Positions 20,736 through 29,893 of a stretch of 64,000 bases of DNA are shown here, piece by piece. The notes under the pieces were generated by a model. It ran no database searches and had not been told where the DNA came from. It worked only from the letters and a program-made list of their open reading frames with translations. The stretch is from Mycobacterium sp. JS623 (GTDB lineage Bacteria > Actinomycetota > Actinomycetes > Mycobacteriales > Mycobacteriaceae): positions 2,604,001-2,668,000 of the forward strand of contig NC_019966.1 of assembly GCF_000328565.1 (NCBI RefSeq). Direction: 5' to 3'. Position 1 is the stretch's first letter. Each line of letters starts with the position of its first letter. The translations under genes and the position numbers were made by a program.

Positions 20736-23342
20736 CTAGCTCACCGAATGGTGCAGTACCACCTTGGCCAGCGCGTCGCGGTCGGCGACGTCAAGCTTGG
20801 TGGACGCCCGGTACAGATGGCCTTCCACCGTGCGCACCGACAGTGTCAGCCGCTCGGCGATCTCCCGGTTGGTCAATCCCTCGGCCACCAGCGCGACGAT
20901 CTCGCGTTCCCGGGACGTCACCGGCAAGGGGTGCGCGGCCGACCGGATCGCCGGCGTCGAAGCCCCGCCGCACTGTTCGGCCAGTCGAAGCGCGCGCGCC
21001 GACGACTCGGTGCTGCTACGCCGCTGCCCGGCGTGGTCGTGCAGCAATGCGGCCTGGGCGGCCGCGTCAGCCGCGGACAGCAGCAAGCCGGCTTGTTCGA
21101 ACGCGGCGCAAGCCGCGTCGAGGGCGTCGCCGTCACGGGCCGCCAGCGCCGCAGCGTGATCGGCATAAAGCCCGGCCAGCGGCCCGTGCGCACACTCGGC
21201 CACCGACGCCAACCGCGCCGCCACCGTGCCGTCACCGAACCGAGCCGCGTGATGCAGCGCCTCGGCCTCGACGGCGCTCTGGCCTGCGTCGCGCGCGCAG
21301 TCCGCGGCGGCCAGCGCGAGCTCGGCTGCCGAACGCTGGGCACCCTTGGCGGCGGCCAGCCACGACTTCGCGATCACCAGCTGCGGATAGTGCAGCGACA
21401 CCGAGCGTCCATGGTGCTCTTTGGCGTCTTCCAACACCCGCTGCGTCTGCTCGATGCTCCCCAACGCCGCGTACGCCCTGGCCAGCAGCAATCGCGCGGG
21501 TAGGCGCCACGGCAGCGGCGCCTCGGCGTCCAAAGCGGCCAGCGCCTGCTCGATCGAGGACACCGCATCGGGGAACCGGCCCCGGTAGGTGGCGACCAGA
21601 CCGGCCATGATCTTTGCGATCGCCCAGCCCAAAAACTGTCCCGCCGAGGAGAACTCGGCGTACTCGGCGACACGTTGGTCGGCCAGGTCCAATTTGCCCA
21701 TATAAGTCAGCGCCAGCACGTCGCAGTACCGCACCATGACGCGGACCATGCCGTCGCTGGCCTTCTGTTCGGCACGGCTGCGGGCCGCGATCGGCTCGAA
21801 GTCGTCGCCGCGGCCGACGACCGGCAGGGTCAGACCTGCGGTGAACGCGGCGAATTCGAACGCCTGCCGGGGTGAGGTGGGATCGCAGAGCACCCGCTCG
21901 GCGACCGGCAGCCCGTCTGCGATCCGGTTTTCGTGCACGGCCAACGCGGCGCCGGACGCATCGACGATCAGCCGCAGCCGGGGATGGCTCACCCGCTGCC
22001 GCAGCAGAGCCATCACCTCGTGCGCCCGGTCCACCTCGTTCATCGACCAGAACAGGTTCGACAGGTGCGGAACTCCCCACTGCACGAGTTGCAATTCGTC
22101 CAGCTCTGCTGGATCGAAGCCGGTGAGGATCTCGTCGGCCTGGGCCGGGCGACCCTGCCAGAGAAGGGCGCGCGACAGCAGCGCGGCTTCACGTAACCCG
22201 CCGGCTTGCTGAAAGGCCTTGCGCGCCAGTCTTTCTCCGAGCGGCAGATCGGAGAGCAGGATCGCGTCCTTGGCAGCCGTCACCAGAAGGTCGGTGTCGA
22301 CGGCCTGATCGCTGGCGATGTAGAGCTGAGCAAGCCGGATACGGCTTGCCGCCGAGCTGAGGTCGCGCTCGCGCAGCACCTGCACCAGTCGGCCACGCAA
22401 GCGGCGCCCGAGTGCGGTTCCGACGCGACGCCGGATCACATCGCCATACAGGGGATGGCTGAACCGGACGTTGAGGATGTCGTCCTCTTCGTGCACGACG
22501 CGGATCAGTCCCTCGACCTCAGCGGCATCGACGGCCTCCACACCGGCCAGCTCGCAGAGAGCATCCATGTCCAGCGGCTCGCACAGCGCCAGCAGCTTCA
22601 GCACCCCGACGATGTCGCCGGCCATCCGGTCAACACGGCTCTCCAGCAGCGCGGCCAGCCCGGACGGCACGACCATGCGTCCGCGCCATTGCCAAACCCC
22701 GTTGACGTCGGTCAAGGCGCCCGCCTCCAACGCCCCTTCGATCAGGTGCCGCAGGAAAAGTGGGTTGCCGCCCGAGGCCTCCCACAACACATCGGCGCTC
22801 AGGCCCTCCAGCGTCCCGCCCAGAACCGACTGGACGAGCGCGACGCTTTGCTCTTTAGTGAACGGCGCAAGCTCCACGCGCTGCAGATAGCCGTCCTTCC
22901 ACAGCGACGTGACGGCGTCGGGCACCGACTCGCCGCTGCGGACCGTGGCGGCGATCCGCGCCGCGCCGTCGACGGCGATCTGCTGAACCAGCGTCGCCGA
23001 CAGGTGGTCGAGCAGATGCGCGTCGTCGATACCGATCACTGTGTCCTCGCCGGACAGGATCGATCCCCGCGCTGCGGCGATCAACGCCGCGGGGTCACGG
23101 GACGCCGAAACGCCGACCCGCGCCGCGAACACTCCGAGCGGAATGCGCTGCGACGATTCGGTACACACCGCCCACTGCACATTCGACCGCAGCGACGCAG
23201 TCACGTTGCGCGCCAACGTCGTTTTGCCCACGCCGGCCGCACCGACGACGACCACGCCCGCGCTGTGGTCTGACACGAGCGCCGAGCGGATCGAGTCGTG
23301 TTCGTAGCGGCGCTCCAATAGCTGCCAACCGCGGGCCGCCAT
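20736..23342 (-). CDS. Large LuxR-family ATPase regulator (LAL/STAND type)
   Basis: 868 residues. An N-terminal AAA/STAND module has Walker A GAAGVGKTT (34-42) and Walker B VIGIDDAH (102-109). A long alpha-helical TPR-like middle follows. A C-terminal LuxR helix-turn-helix (TSREREIVALVAEGLTNREIAERLTLSVRTVEGHLYRASTKLDV) sits at about 800-860. Such proteins are ATP-dependent activators; the ligand is unknown. It is divergent from the serine protease gene with 327 bp between starts, so that gene is a candidate target. Confidence 0.9.
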   Translation of the reverse strand: MAARGWQLLERRYEHDSIRSALVSDHSAGVVVVGAAGVGKTTLARNVTASLRSNVQWAVCTESSQRIPLGVFAARVGVSASRDPAALIAAARGSILSGEDTVIGIDDAHLLDHLSATLVQQIAVDGAARIAATVRSGESVPDAVTSLWKDGYLQRVELAPFTKEQSVALVQSVLGGTLEGLSADVLWEASGGNPLFLRHLIEGALEAGALTDVNGVWQWRGRMVVPSGLAALLESRVDRMAGDIVGVLKLLALCEPLDMDALCELAGVEAVDAAEVEGLIRVVHEEDDILNVRFSHPLYGDVIRRRVGTALGRRLRGRLVQVLRERDLSSAASRIRLAQLYIASDQAVDTDLLVTAAKDAILLSDLPLGERLARKAFQQAGGLREAALLSRALLWQGRPAQADEILTGFDPAELDELQLVQWGVPHLSNLFWSMNEVDRAHEVMALLRQRVSHPRLRLIVDASGAALAVHENRIADGLPVAERVLCDPTSPRQAFEFAAFTAGLTLPVVGRGDDFEPIAARSRAEQKASDGMVRVMVRYCDVLALTYMGKLDLADQRVAEYAEFSSAGQFLGWAIAKIMAGLVATYRGRFPDAVSSIEQALAALDAEAPLPWRLPARLLLARAYAALGSIEQTQRVLEDAKEHHGRSVSLHYPQLVIAKSWLAAAKGAQRSAAELALAAADCARDAGQSAVEAEALHHAARFGDGTVAARLASVAECAHGPLAGLYADHAAALAARDGDALDAACAAFEQAGLLLSAADAAAQAALLHDHAGQRRSSTESSARALRLAEQCGGASTPAIRSAAHPLPVTSREREIVALVAEGLTNREIAERLTLSVRTVEGHLYRASTKLDVADRDALAKVVLHHSVS

Positions 23343-23669
23343 GCACTAAAAGTCTAAGTAGCCCCACTGCGCACCGCCGACAAATCGACGGACGAGCAAC
23401 TTTTCTCAGCAATGTGCCAGGAAATCGTGACATGGCCACTCAGCCGCACAAACCGTCGCAGCGGTTCACCTCCAGCGCACCGCACCGCTACCTGTGATAT
23501 TGCTGAAAATGCCCGCGACCGCAAGCGATCTGACGCTCGTACTTCACTTCCCGCCGGAGCTGGAGCGCGAAAGCAGGTAATCACTACTCCAGATTCCCCG
23601 CATGGCCGCGCCCTACGTTTCTGGCGTGTCCACCTCGGACGCGCATCACCACATGAAGGGGAACATGAA
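23343..23669. other. Divergent LuxR-protease intergenic region
   Basis: 327 bp without a gene. An AAGGGGAA ribosome binding site precedes the protease ATG. No clear operator palindrome was found. Confidence 0.5.
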
Positions 23670-24875
23670 ATGTCTGTACTACCAAGGCCACCCGCCGTCC
23701 GGCGCGGAATGCTCGCCGTGGTCGGCCTGGCGCTGCCGGTGCTCGGTCTGGTCGGCGGGATGCCGGGCGCGGCCGCCCAGAACCAGACGCAGATCGACCA
23801 GCAGGTCAAGCAGTCACTGGTATACATCCAGACCGAATACGACGGCTATGTGCTTGTGCCGGCAACGGATTCGACCAACGGCCAGGCCTACTGGTCGGAT
23901 CCGATCAAGGTCTACACGTCGTGCTCGGGGGTCATCGTCGACCCGACCGGTTTCATCGCCACCGCCGGGCACTGCGTGGACGCCGCCAATCCCGGCATCA
24001 AGCAGTCGATCCTGATGCAGCTGTTCCTCAAAGCGGGCTTCGATCAAGCCACCGCGGAGCGCAGGACACAGGACGCCGTCAGCGCGGAGTGGCTGGTCGA
24101 GGGCAAGCAGCCCAGCACGCCGATCGACCGTTTCGTCTCGGTCATTCAGCCCGAGGGGCAGGGCCGGGTCATCGATCACTTCGTGACCGCTCAGGTGGTC
24201 GACTTCCAGAAGACCGCCGACGGCGACAACGCGTTGATCAAAGTCGCCAACGAGCCAGCGCTGCCGGCGATGCCGATCGCGGAGAAGGCTCCCGACCCCG
24301 GCACCGCACTGACCTCCGCCGGCTTCCCCGGCGACGTCGGTGACGCCATGGACCTGTCGCGGCTACAGGAGCCCAGCTTCAAGGACGGCTCGGCCTCCAG
24401 CCAGCAGGTCACCCCGAGCGGGGCGGCCAGCACCGAGATCAGCGCGGCGATCTCCCCGGGGATGAGCGGCGGTCCCACCGTCGACGACGCCACCGGTGAG
24501 GTGGTGGGTCTCAACGACTTCACTCTCAATGGGGAGAACCAGCCGTTCAACTTCATCACCGATGCCGCCGCCCTGCGGGCGTTCCTGCAGAAGAACAGCG
24601 TGCACCTGGTGGTTCCGGCCGTCCCGGCGAAACCGTTCCCGTGGACGTGGGTGGCCGTCGGCGGCGCGGGCGCAGTGGTCCTGCTGGCGCTGTCGGGGGC
24701 GCTGTTGGTGCGGCGGCGGCGGACCGCACGCCGACTCACCGCGCCGGTCATCGACGGCAGCCAACTGCTCACACCGGCCGCGCCAACTCCCGCTGGATCC
24801 GAACCGGCGGTGGCGCAGCAGCCGTCAGCCGCACAGCCGATCCCGTCGACCAACGGGACAGCCCAGCTCGCCTAG
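23670..24875 (+). CDS. Membrane-anchored trypsin-like serine protease
   Basis: 401 residues from the ATG at 23670. A signal sequence (about 13-36) is followed by a chymotrypsin-fold domain with His101 (TAGHC), Asp186 (DGDNALIKV) and Ser266 (SPGMSGGP). A single transmembrane helix at about 326-347 is followed by RRRR and a Pro/Ala-rich cytoplasmic tail. The domain faces outside. The order protease-then-TM is the reverse of MarP-type proteases. Substrate unknown. Divergent from the LuxR regulator. Confidence 0.85.
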   Translation: MSVLPRPPAVRRGMLAVVGLALPVLGLVGGMPGAAAQNQTQIDQQVKQSLVYIQTEYDGYVLVPATDSTNGQAYWSDPIKVYTSCSGVIVDPTGFIATAGHCVDAANPGIKQSILMQLFLKAGFDQATAERRTQDAVSAEWLVEGKQPSTPIDRFVSVIQPEGQGRVIDHFVTAQVVDFQKTADGDNALIKVANEPALPAMPIAEKAPDPGTALTSAGFPGDVGDAMDLSRLQEPSFKDGSASSQQVTPSGAASTEISAAISPGMSGGPTVDDATGEVVGLNDFTLNGENQPFNFITDAAALRAFLQKNSVHLVVPAVPAKPFPWTWVAVGGAGAVVLLALSGALLVRRRRTARRLTAPVIDGSQLLTPAAPTPAGSEPAVAQQPSAAQPIPSTNGTAQLA

Positions 24876-24902
24876 CCGCGGTCGCGGCGCGGGCGACACC
24901 GG

Positions 24903-24936
24903 GGACCGGGTGGCGGCTCGACCGTCCACCCGGTCC
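24903..24936 (+). terminator. Hairpin terminator after the protease gene
   Basis: GGACCGGGTGG (24903-24913) pairs with CCACCCGGTCC (24926-24936) around a 12-nt loop, 28 bp after the stop. It is followed by TCTC, not a full T-run. Confidence 0.65.
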
Positions 24937-25096
24937 TCTCGCACGACCTTGAGATCAGCTGTGGATCCGGGACCAATTTGCGCATTCGGCCCACCGGCCG
25001 GGGGCCCAGGGACTGCACTTGATTCACGACAGTTGAGCGGTGCACGGGCGTCGTCACCAACGCCCGTGACGCCGTAACGGGGAGGGATCAACTGCG

Positions 25097-26245
25097 ATGA
25101 CTCTTAGCGATGCCGCGAGTAGCACGCCGATACTGTTCGACCTCGATCTGCTGCAGCCAGGACGCGACGAGGCTCATGTGATCGACAAACTGATCGCCAA
25201 GCTGCGCACGAACAACGAGTGGACTTTCAAGAAGTTCGGGCACGGACTGCGCGACGCGCATTCCAAAAGCCACGCCGTTCTGCGCGGAACCCTGATCGTC
25301 GACGAGCACCTGGATCCGCCACTGGCCCAGGGCCTATTCGCCGAACCGGGAAAGTCCTACGACGTCATCGCGCGCATCTCAAGCACCTTCCCCACCATCC
25401 GAAGCGATCAGATCCGCGGCATCCGGGCCATCGCGCTGAAGGTCCTGGGCGTGGACGACCCACGGGCGCGCCCCGACAACGCGAGCAACCAGGACTTCGT
25501 GTTGGTCAACCACGACACCTTCCCCTACGCCGGCGCCAAAAGCTATCTGCGCCAAGGCATGGCGGCAGCCTGGATGCTGACCCGGGTTCCCGACTGTCTG
25601 CTCAAACCGTCCACCGAGGCCCTCGCCGCGCTGGACGCCGTGTTTCACCTGCCGCTGCCCGCGGCGGCACGACTGCTGATCCTGCCCAACTATCACATCC
25701 TGGGTTTCACGTTCTCCACCGCTTCGGCGCTGCGCTACGGCGACTACGTGGCCAAGATCAGCCTCGTGCCGTCCTCGCCGTCGGTGCTGAAATTGATGAG
25801 AGCACTGATCACGCGCCGCGGCGGCTCCGACGCCCACCGGCTGCTGATCAAAGAATTCTTCGCCGCGAACTCAGCCGAATATGAGATGCACGTGCAGCTG
25901 TGCACCGATCCGCGCGTGATCGAAGACGCCAGAATGCCATGGACCGGACCGTCGCAGCCGGTAGCCAAACTCGTCTTCGACCAACAGATGTCGGACTGCT
26001 TCTGCGCCCGGGTCTACGCCGACGACGTGCTGTCGTTCAACTCGTGGACCGCGATGCAAGCTCACACCCCGCTCGGGTCGATCAACCGCCTCAAGGCCAA
26101 GGTGTACGACGCGTCTAGCGAATTCCGCCACGGGAAGAACAACGCACCGCGCGTCGAACCCACCAGCATCACCGAATTGCCGTCGTGCACACCCAACGCG
26201 CGGCCCTGCGCCAGTGGACGCCAGGAGTCCTGCGATGACAGCTAG
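25097..26245 (+). CDS. Catalase-family (small, y4iL/SrpA-like) heme protein
   Basis: 382 residues. The reading resembles the short catalase-fold family: KSHAVLRGTLIVDE carries the likely distal-site His, followed by ARISSTFPT, IRGIRAIALKVLGV, NQDFVLVNHDTFPY and RVYADDVLSFNSW. It is shorter than true catalases (about 480 or more) and lacks their tetramer arms. The family includes heme-dependent peroxidases and fatty-acid-hydroperoxide enzymes. Its 3' end overlaps the GMC gene by 11 bp, so the two products are co-made and probably work together. Confidence 0.8.
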   Translation: MTLSDAASSTPILFDLDLLQPGRDEAHVIDKLIAKLRTNNEWTFKKFGHGLRDAHSKSHAVLRGTLIVDEHLDPPLAQGLFAEPGKSYDVIARISSTFPTIRSDQIRGIRAIALKVLGVDDPRARPDNASNQDFVLVNHDTFPYAGAKSYLRQGMAAAWMLTRVPDCLLKPSTEALAALDAVFHLPLPAAARLLILPNYHILGFTFSTASALRYGDYVAKISLVPSSPSVLKLMRALITRRGGSDAHRLLIKEFFAANSAEYEMHVQLCTDPRVIEDARMPWTGPSQPVAKLVFDQQMSDCFCARVYADDVLSFNSWTAMQAHTPLGSINRLKAKVYDASSEFRHGKNNAPRVEPTSITELPSCTPNARPCASGRQESCDDS

Positions 26246-28193
26246 CGGGCATCACGACAGCTTCGACTACATCGTGGTGGGATCGGGCGCGGGCGGCGGT
26301 CCGCTGGCCGCCCGGCTGGCCGAAGCTGGCATGCGGGTGCTGCTGCTCGAAGCGGGCGCCGAGGGGCTGGCCGATCACGACAGTGACGACTACGCCGTAC
26401 CCGCCTTTCACGGTCGGGCCACCGAGGACCCGGCCACCAGCTGGCAATACTTCGTGCGCCACTACGCCAACCGCAAGCAGCAGGAGCGCGACTCCAAGTT
26501 CGTCGCCGCACGCGACGGGGTGTTCTACCCGCGCGCCGCGGCCCTCGGCGGCTGCACCGCCCACAACGCGATGATCACCATCTACCCGCACGCCGAGGAC
26601 TGGAACGAGATCTACGAACTCACCGGCGACGAGTCGTGGCGCGCCGAGAACATGCGCACCTATTTCGAGCGGCTCGAGGACTGCGGGTATCGCTGGCGGC
26701 CGTGGCGGCTGCCGGCCAACCGGCTGCTCGCCGCGCTCGCCACCCATCTGCCGCTGCTGAACCATCGGTTCAGAAACGACGCCCGGCACGGTTTCGGCGG
26801 CTGGTTGCACACCGCGCTGGCCGACCCGCTGATGGCGTTGGAAGACAAGAAGATCTGCGCCCTGCTCGGCGACGCGGCGCAAGCCAACGTGGCCGAGTTC
26901 TGGCAGCGGCGAGGCGATCTGTTCGCCGGTCCGCGCAGCTGGCTCGACCCCAACGACTGGCGGCTGCGTGATAGCCCCGACGGCGTGTGGGAGATCCCGA
27001 TGGCGGTGCAGCGCGGCCGGCGCAACGGCAGCCGCGAACGGATTCGTGACGTGGCCCGGCGGTTGCCGCACCGTCTGGTGGTGCGCACCGGCTGCCTGGT
27101 CACCCGCGTGCTGCTGGATGAGGAGCCGGCCGCCACCGGAGTCGAGTACATCCACGCCCCGCACGCCTACTGGTGTGATCCCTGCCCGGCGCGCGGTCCC
27201 ATGCCGCCGGTGCAAACAGCGTGCGCGACCCAAGAAGTCATCCTGGCCGCGGGGGCGTTCAATTCTCCGCAGCTGCTGAAGCTTTCGGGCATCGGCGCGG
27301 CCGCCGAACTCGGACCCCTCGGCATTGAGCCGCGCGTCGAGCTTCCAGGAGTGGGGCGTAACCTGCGGGACCGCTACGAAGTCGCCGTCGTCAGCCGGAT
27401 GACGCGCGACTTCTCATTGCTCAGCCGCCGCAACAGGTTTCGCCCGCCGTTTCCCGGCGAGCGGCCCGATCCGGCGTATCGCCGGTGGCGCTGGTGCGGT
27501 AAGGGTGTCTACGCCACCAACGGCACGGTGGTCGGCGTCGTCAGGCGATCAGATTACGGCCGCGCCGCCCCCGATCTGTTCGTGTTCGGCCTGCCGGCCC
27601 GGTTTGAGGGTTACTATCCGGGATACTCGTGCGAGCTCGAACACCACCGCGACTACTTCACCTGGGCAATCCTCAAGGCGCACACCGAGAACCGGGCTGG
27701 GGAGGTGCGGCTGCGTTCCGCTGACCCCCGCGATCCCCCGGTGATCGACTTTCACTATTTCGAGGAAGGCAGCGATACCAAGGGCGAGGATCTGGACGCG
27801 GTGGTCAAAGGCGTGCGCATCGCCCGCGACATCATGTCCCGCGCCGGCACCGCCGTCGCAGAGGAGGTCTCACCCGGCCCGGAGGTGCAGACAGACGACC
27901 AGCTGAAGGAATGGATCCGCGACAACGCCTGGGGTCATCATGCGTCGTGCACATGCCCCATCGGAAAGCGCGCTGACGGCGCGGTGACCGATGGCAGCTT
28001 CCGGGTGCACGGCGTCGGGCGACTGCGCGTCGTGGACGCCTCGGTTTTTCCCCGCATCCCCGGGTTCTTCATCGTCACCTCCATCTACATGCTCGCCGAG
28101 AAGGCAAGCGAGACAATACTGGCCGACGCTGCGAAACACCTGACGGGTAACCCGACGCGACTCATCCATGCCCGCCACTGTCGGCCGCGATAG
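26235..28193 (+). CDS. GMC-family FAD oxidoreductase
   Basis: 652 residues from the ATG at 26235, preceded by CAGGAG inside the catalase-like gene (11-bp overlap). N-terminal FAD motif YIVVGSGAGGGPLAARLAEAG with GSGAGG at 16-21; ALGGCTAHNAM; EVILAAGAFNSPQLLKLSGIG (GMC signature 2); and C-terminal WGHHASCTCPIG with the catalytic His pair, then VDASVFPRIPGFFIV. It oxidises an alcohol. If an oxidase, it makes H2O2, which the preceding catalase-like protein could consume or use. Substrate unknown. Confidence 0.88.
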   Translation: MTASGHHDSFDYIVVGSGAGGGPLAARLAEAGMRVLLLEAGAEGLADHDSDDYAVPAFHGRATEDPATSWQYFVRHYANRKQQERDSKFVAARDGVFYPRAAALGGCTAHNAMITIYPHAEDWNEIYELTGDESWRAENMRTYFERLEDCGYRWRPWRLPANRLLAALATHLPLLNHRFRNDARHGFGGWLHTALADPLMALEDKKICALLGDAAQANVAEFWQRRGDLFAGPRSWLDPNDWRLRDSPDGVWEIPMAVQRGRRNGSRERIRDVARRLPHRLVVRTGCLVTRVLLDEEPAATGVEYIHAPHAYWCDPCPARGPMPPVQTACATQEVILAAGAFNSPQLLKLSGIGAAAELGPLGIEPRVELPGVGRNLRDRYEVAVVSRMTRDFSLLSRRNRFRPPFPGERPDPAYRRWRWCGKGVYATNGTVVGVVRRSDYGRAAPDLFVFGLPARFEGYYPGYSCELEHHRDYFTWAILKAHTENRAGEVRLRSADPRDPPVIDFHYFEEGSDTKGEDLDAVVKGVRIARDIMSRAGTAVAEEVSPGPEVQTDDQLKEWIRDNAWGHHASCTCPIGKRADGAVTDGSFRVHGVGRLRVVDASVFPRIPGFFIVTSIYMLAEKASETILADAAKHLTGNPTRLIHARHCRPR

Positions 28194-28742
28194 TGTTCGC
28201 CTCGATGCGGCTGAAATCAGTCCAGCCGATCTCGGGCATCTCGCGTAGACCGACCGCGAGTTGCCCGAAAATCACTGAAATAGTTACTGCCCCAGCAACT
28301 TCTGCTAACGTTGCACATACTTCGCCTCGGTGATGGCGTCCATATCAGGCAGCGCCATCAGCTCGGTCAGCCGATCGGCTGGGCTGCGGCCTGCTCACAG
28401 GTGCTCGTCGCGCATCGCGCGCGTCGGCCCACAGTCTGCGGATCAACTCGGCGATGAACCGCATCGGTTGCTCGCGTGAATGAGGTGACCTCATCCGCTC
28501 GAGCGAGATGTGTAGCGCAAATGCCAACGGATTGCGCCTCCGCGTAGTCCCGGGTACTCAGCCCTCTGCCAGTACGGCTATCACGGCGCCGATGAACATG
28601 TTGGCTTGCACGATGAACCCGAAATGCATGTGACACACTGCTTGATTTCATGCCAATGGCGAACCAGAGGCCTGGTGGGTCGGCAGCCGCCGCTCCAACG
28701 CACATCGACAAGAGAACAGACAACCGGCGGTCAACACCGCTA
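28194..28742. other. Degraded region of the island
   Basis: About 550 bp with no supportable gene. Short minus-strand frames look like a broken helical regulator C-terminus (for example RFIAELIRRLWADARDAR), but stops and frame changes interrupt them. Confidence 0.4.
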
Positions 28743-29354
28743 TCAGTGGCGCGTCCGGCCCGTCAGCTCAAGGTGATAGCCGCCGCTGTAGACAGCGCCT
28801 CTCTGTGTCAAGCGTTGCGGTCGCCGGTTGTAGGGTGACGGTTGGCTGGCCCGGTGAGTGACTTGTCCGAAGTGCTGGTGATGGGGTGTGAGCCGGCCGC
28901 GCTGGACGCTAGAGTCGGCCCCCACATGTCCCGCCGGGCCTGCCTCTATTGACCTTGTCGCGTCGCGCATGAGTTGTCGGTAGACGACGTCGCAGAGGCG
29001 TCGTTTGAGGCAGCGCAAGGCTTCTCGGTGGCTCTTGCCGGCTGCTCGCTTTCGTCGGTAGTAGGCCCGTCCTGGAGTGTCTCGGCCGATCTGGGTGATG
29101 GCCATGGTGTGCAGACAGCAGTTGAGCTGGCGGTCGCCGGCGCACATCCCGGCGATCACAGTCGTCAGCTTCGGCGATGGATTGGCTGACCCCGACTTGA
29201 TCCTCGGTTCGGCGATATGGACCTTCTCGGCCAACAGATCAGCCAGCCCGGTCTGGGTGGCCAGCTCCATCACCGGGACCAGCCCGGCGCACGACACGAG
29301 ACGCTCATCATCGAACACCGCCGACGTGGGCATGAAGTTGTGCGACACTTGCAC
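28743..29354 (-). pseudogene. Chimeric transposase remnant: IS1380-type N-terminus joined to IS110-type C-terminus
   Basis: A continuous 203-codon frame. Residues 1-70 (SHNFMPTSAVFDDERLVSCAG, MELATQTGLADLLAEKV, KLTTVIAGMCAG) are the beginning of an IS1380-family transposase. Directly after, GDRQLNCCLHTMAITQIGRD and REALRCLKRRLCDVVYRQL are the end of an IS110-family transposase (transposase_20). The last 60 residues are unrelated. Neither half has its catalytic core, so it cannot be an active transposase. The join suggests an IS110 insertion or deletion inside an IS1380 copy. Confidence 0.75.
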
Positions 29355-29359
29355 CGGAA

Positions 29360-29425
29360 GTGCCTTTCCGAACTCGGGCGATTAATGCGTAAGGAACATC
29401 AATCACCCGAGTTCAGAGGGCACTT
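29360..29425. repeat. Facing insertion-sequence end repeats
   Basis: GAACTCGGGCGATT (29370-29383) and AATCACCCGAGTTC (29401-29414) are inverted copies with one mismatch, 17 bp apart. Similarity extends outward (GGAAGTGCC and GGCACTTTCC). They lie just upstream of the IS1380-like start, as expected for its terminal repeat, and the facing copy implies a second IS end. Confidence 0.55.
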
Positions 29426-29793
29426 TCCTCATATCAACACCCCGAACCCCACACATTTCATCGGTGGATCGAGGTTAAGGCCGGGGGGAACTGCGGCGGC
29501 GGGGATACCAACGGGAGTGAGCGGTCGCTCGGTCAATAGTCGATGGCTCTTAGATTGTGAAACGCGTAGTTGTGGCGACGAAGACCGCTCATGCGATGCG
29601 AAGAAGCCGGGCGAGTGTGGATCCCATAAACCGATCCCGCGGAAGGAAGCGGATGCGCCGAGCATCGACTACGCCTACGAAACATGGCCCGGCCCCATCC
29701 GGCCAAACGTCCAGAACGGGTGCTCTGAGGGGTCCAATTCGAGCGGTTCGCAGCCGTCTGACCAGCGCAAACGGAATCTTGTCGCTGGCTAAA
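29426..29793. other. Island right end, no intact gene
   Basis: About 370 bp. A minus-strand frame (29429-29665, ending LNLDPPMKCVGFGVLI) may be the 3' part of a second IS or its passenger; nothing intact is present. Confidence 0.35.
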
Positions 29794-29840
29794 CCGCCTC
29801 ACACGCGGAAGGTCACTGGTTCGATCCCAGTTGGGACCAC
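29794..29840 (+). repeat. Partial tRNA-Val(CAC) duplicate, island attachment half-site
   Basis: 47 bp matching nucleotides 20139-20185 with one mismatch (position 29832). It starts in the anticodon stem and ends after the first C of CCA. The 5' half is absent, so it is not a tRNA gene. Confidence 0.85.
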
Positions 29841-29893
29841 AACACGAAATCGCTGCCAGCGCTTGGGACTTCGTCGAGCCCGCGCCCTGCCCG

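Larger units (their letters stand above)
20188..29840. mobile_element. Probable older genomic island at tRNA-Val(CAC)
   Basis: The segment lies between the intact tRNA-Val(CAC) and a 47-bp copy of its 3' half (46/47 identical). Duplication of a tRNA 3' end at this distance is the classical sign of tRNA-targeted integration. No integrase gene is visible; the right end has degraded transposase remnants, so the island is probably immobile. Its genes have ordinary high-GC host-like composition. A duplicate tRNA fragment formed by another route cannot be excluded. Confidence 0.6.

Noticed and set aside
28340..28640. TetR-like regulator in the degraded island region
   Set aside because: A few helical fragments are suggestive but frames are broken and no HTH is visible.
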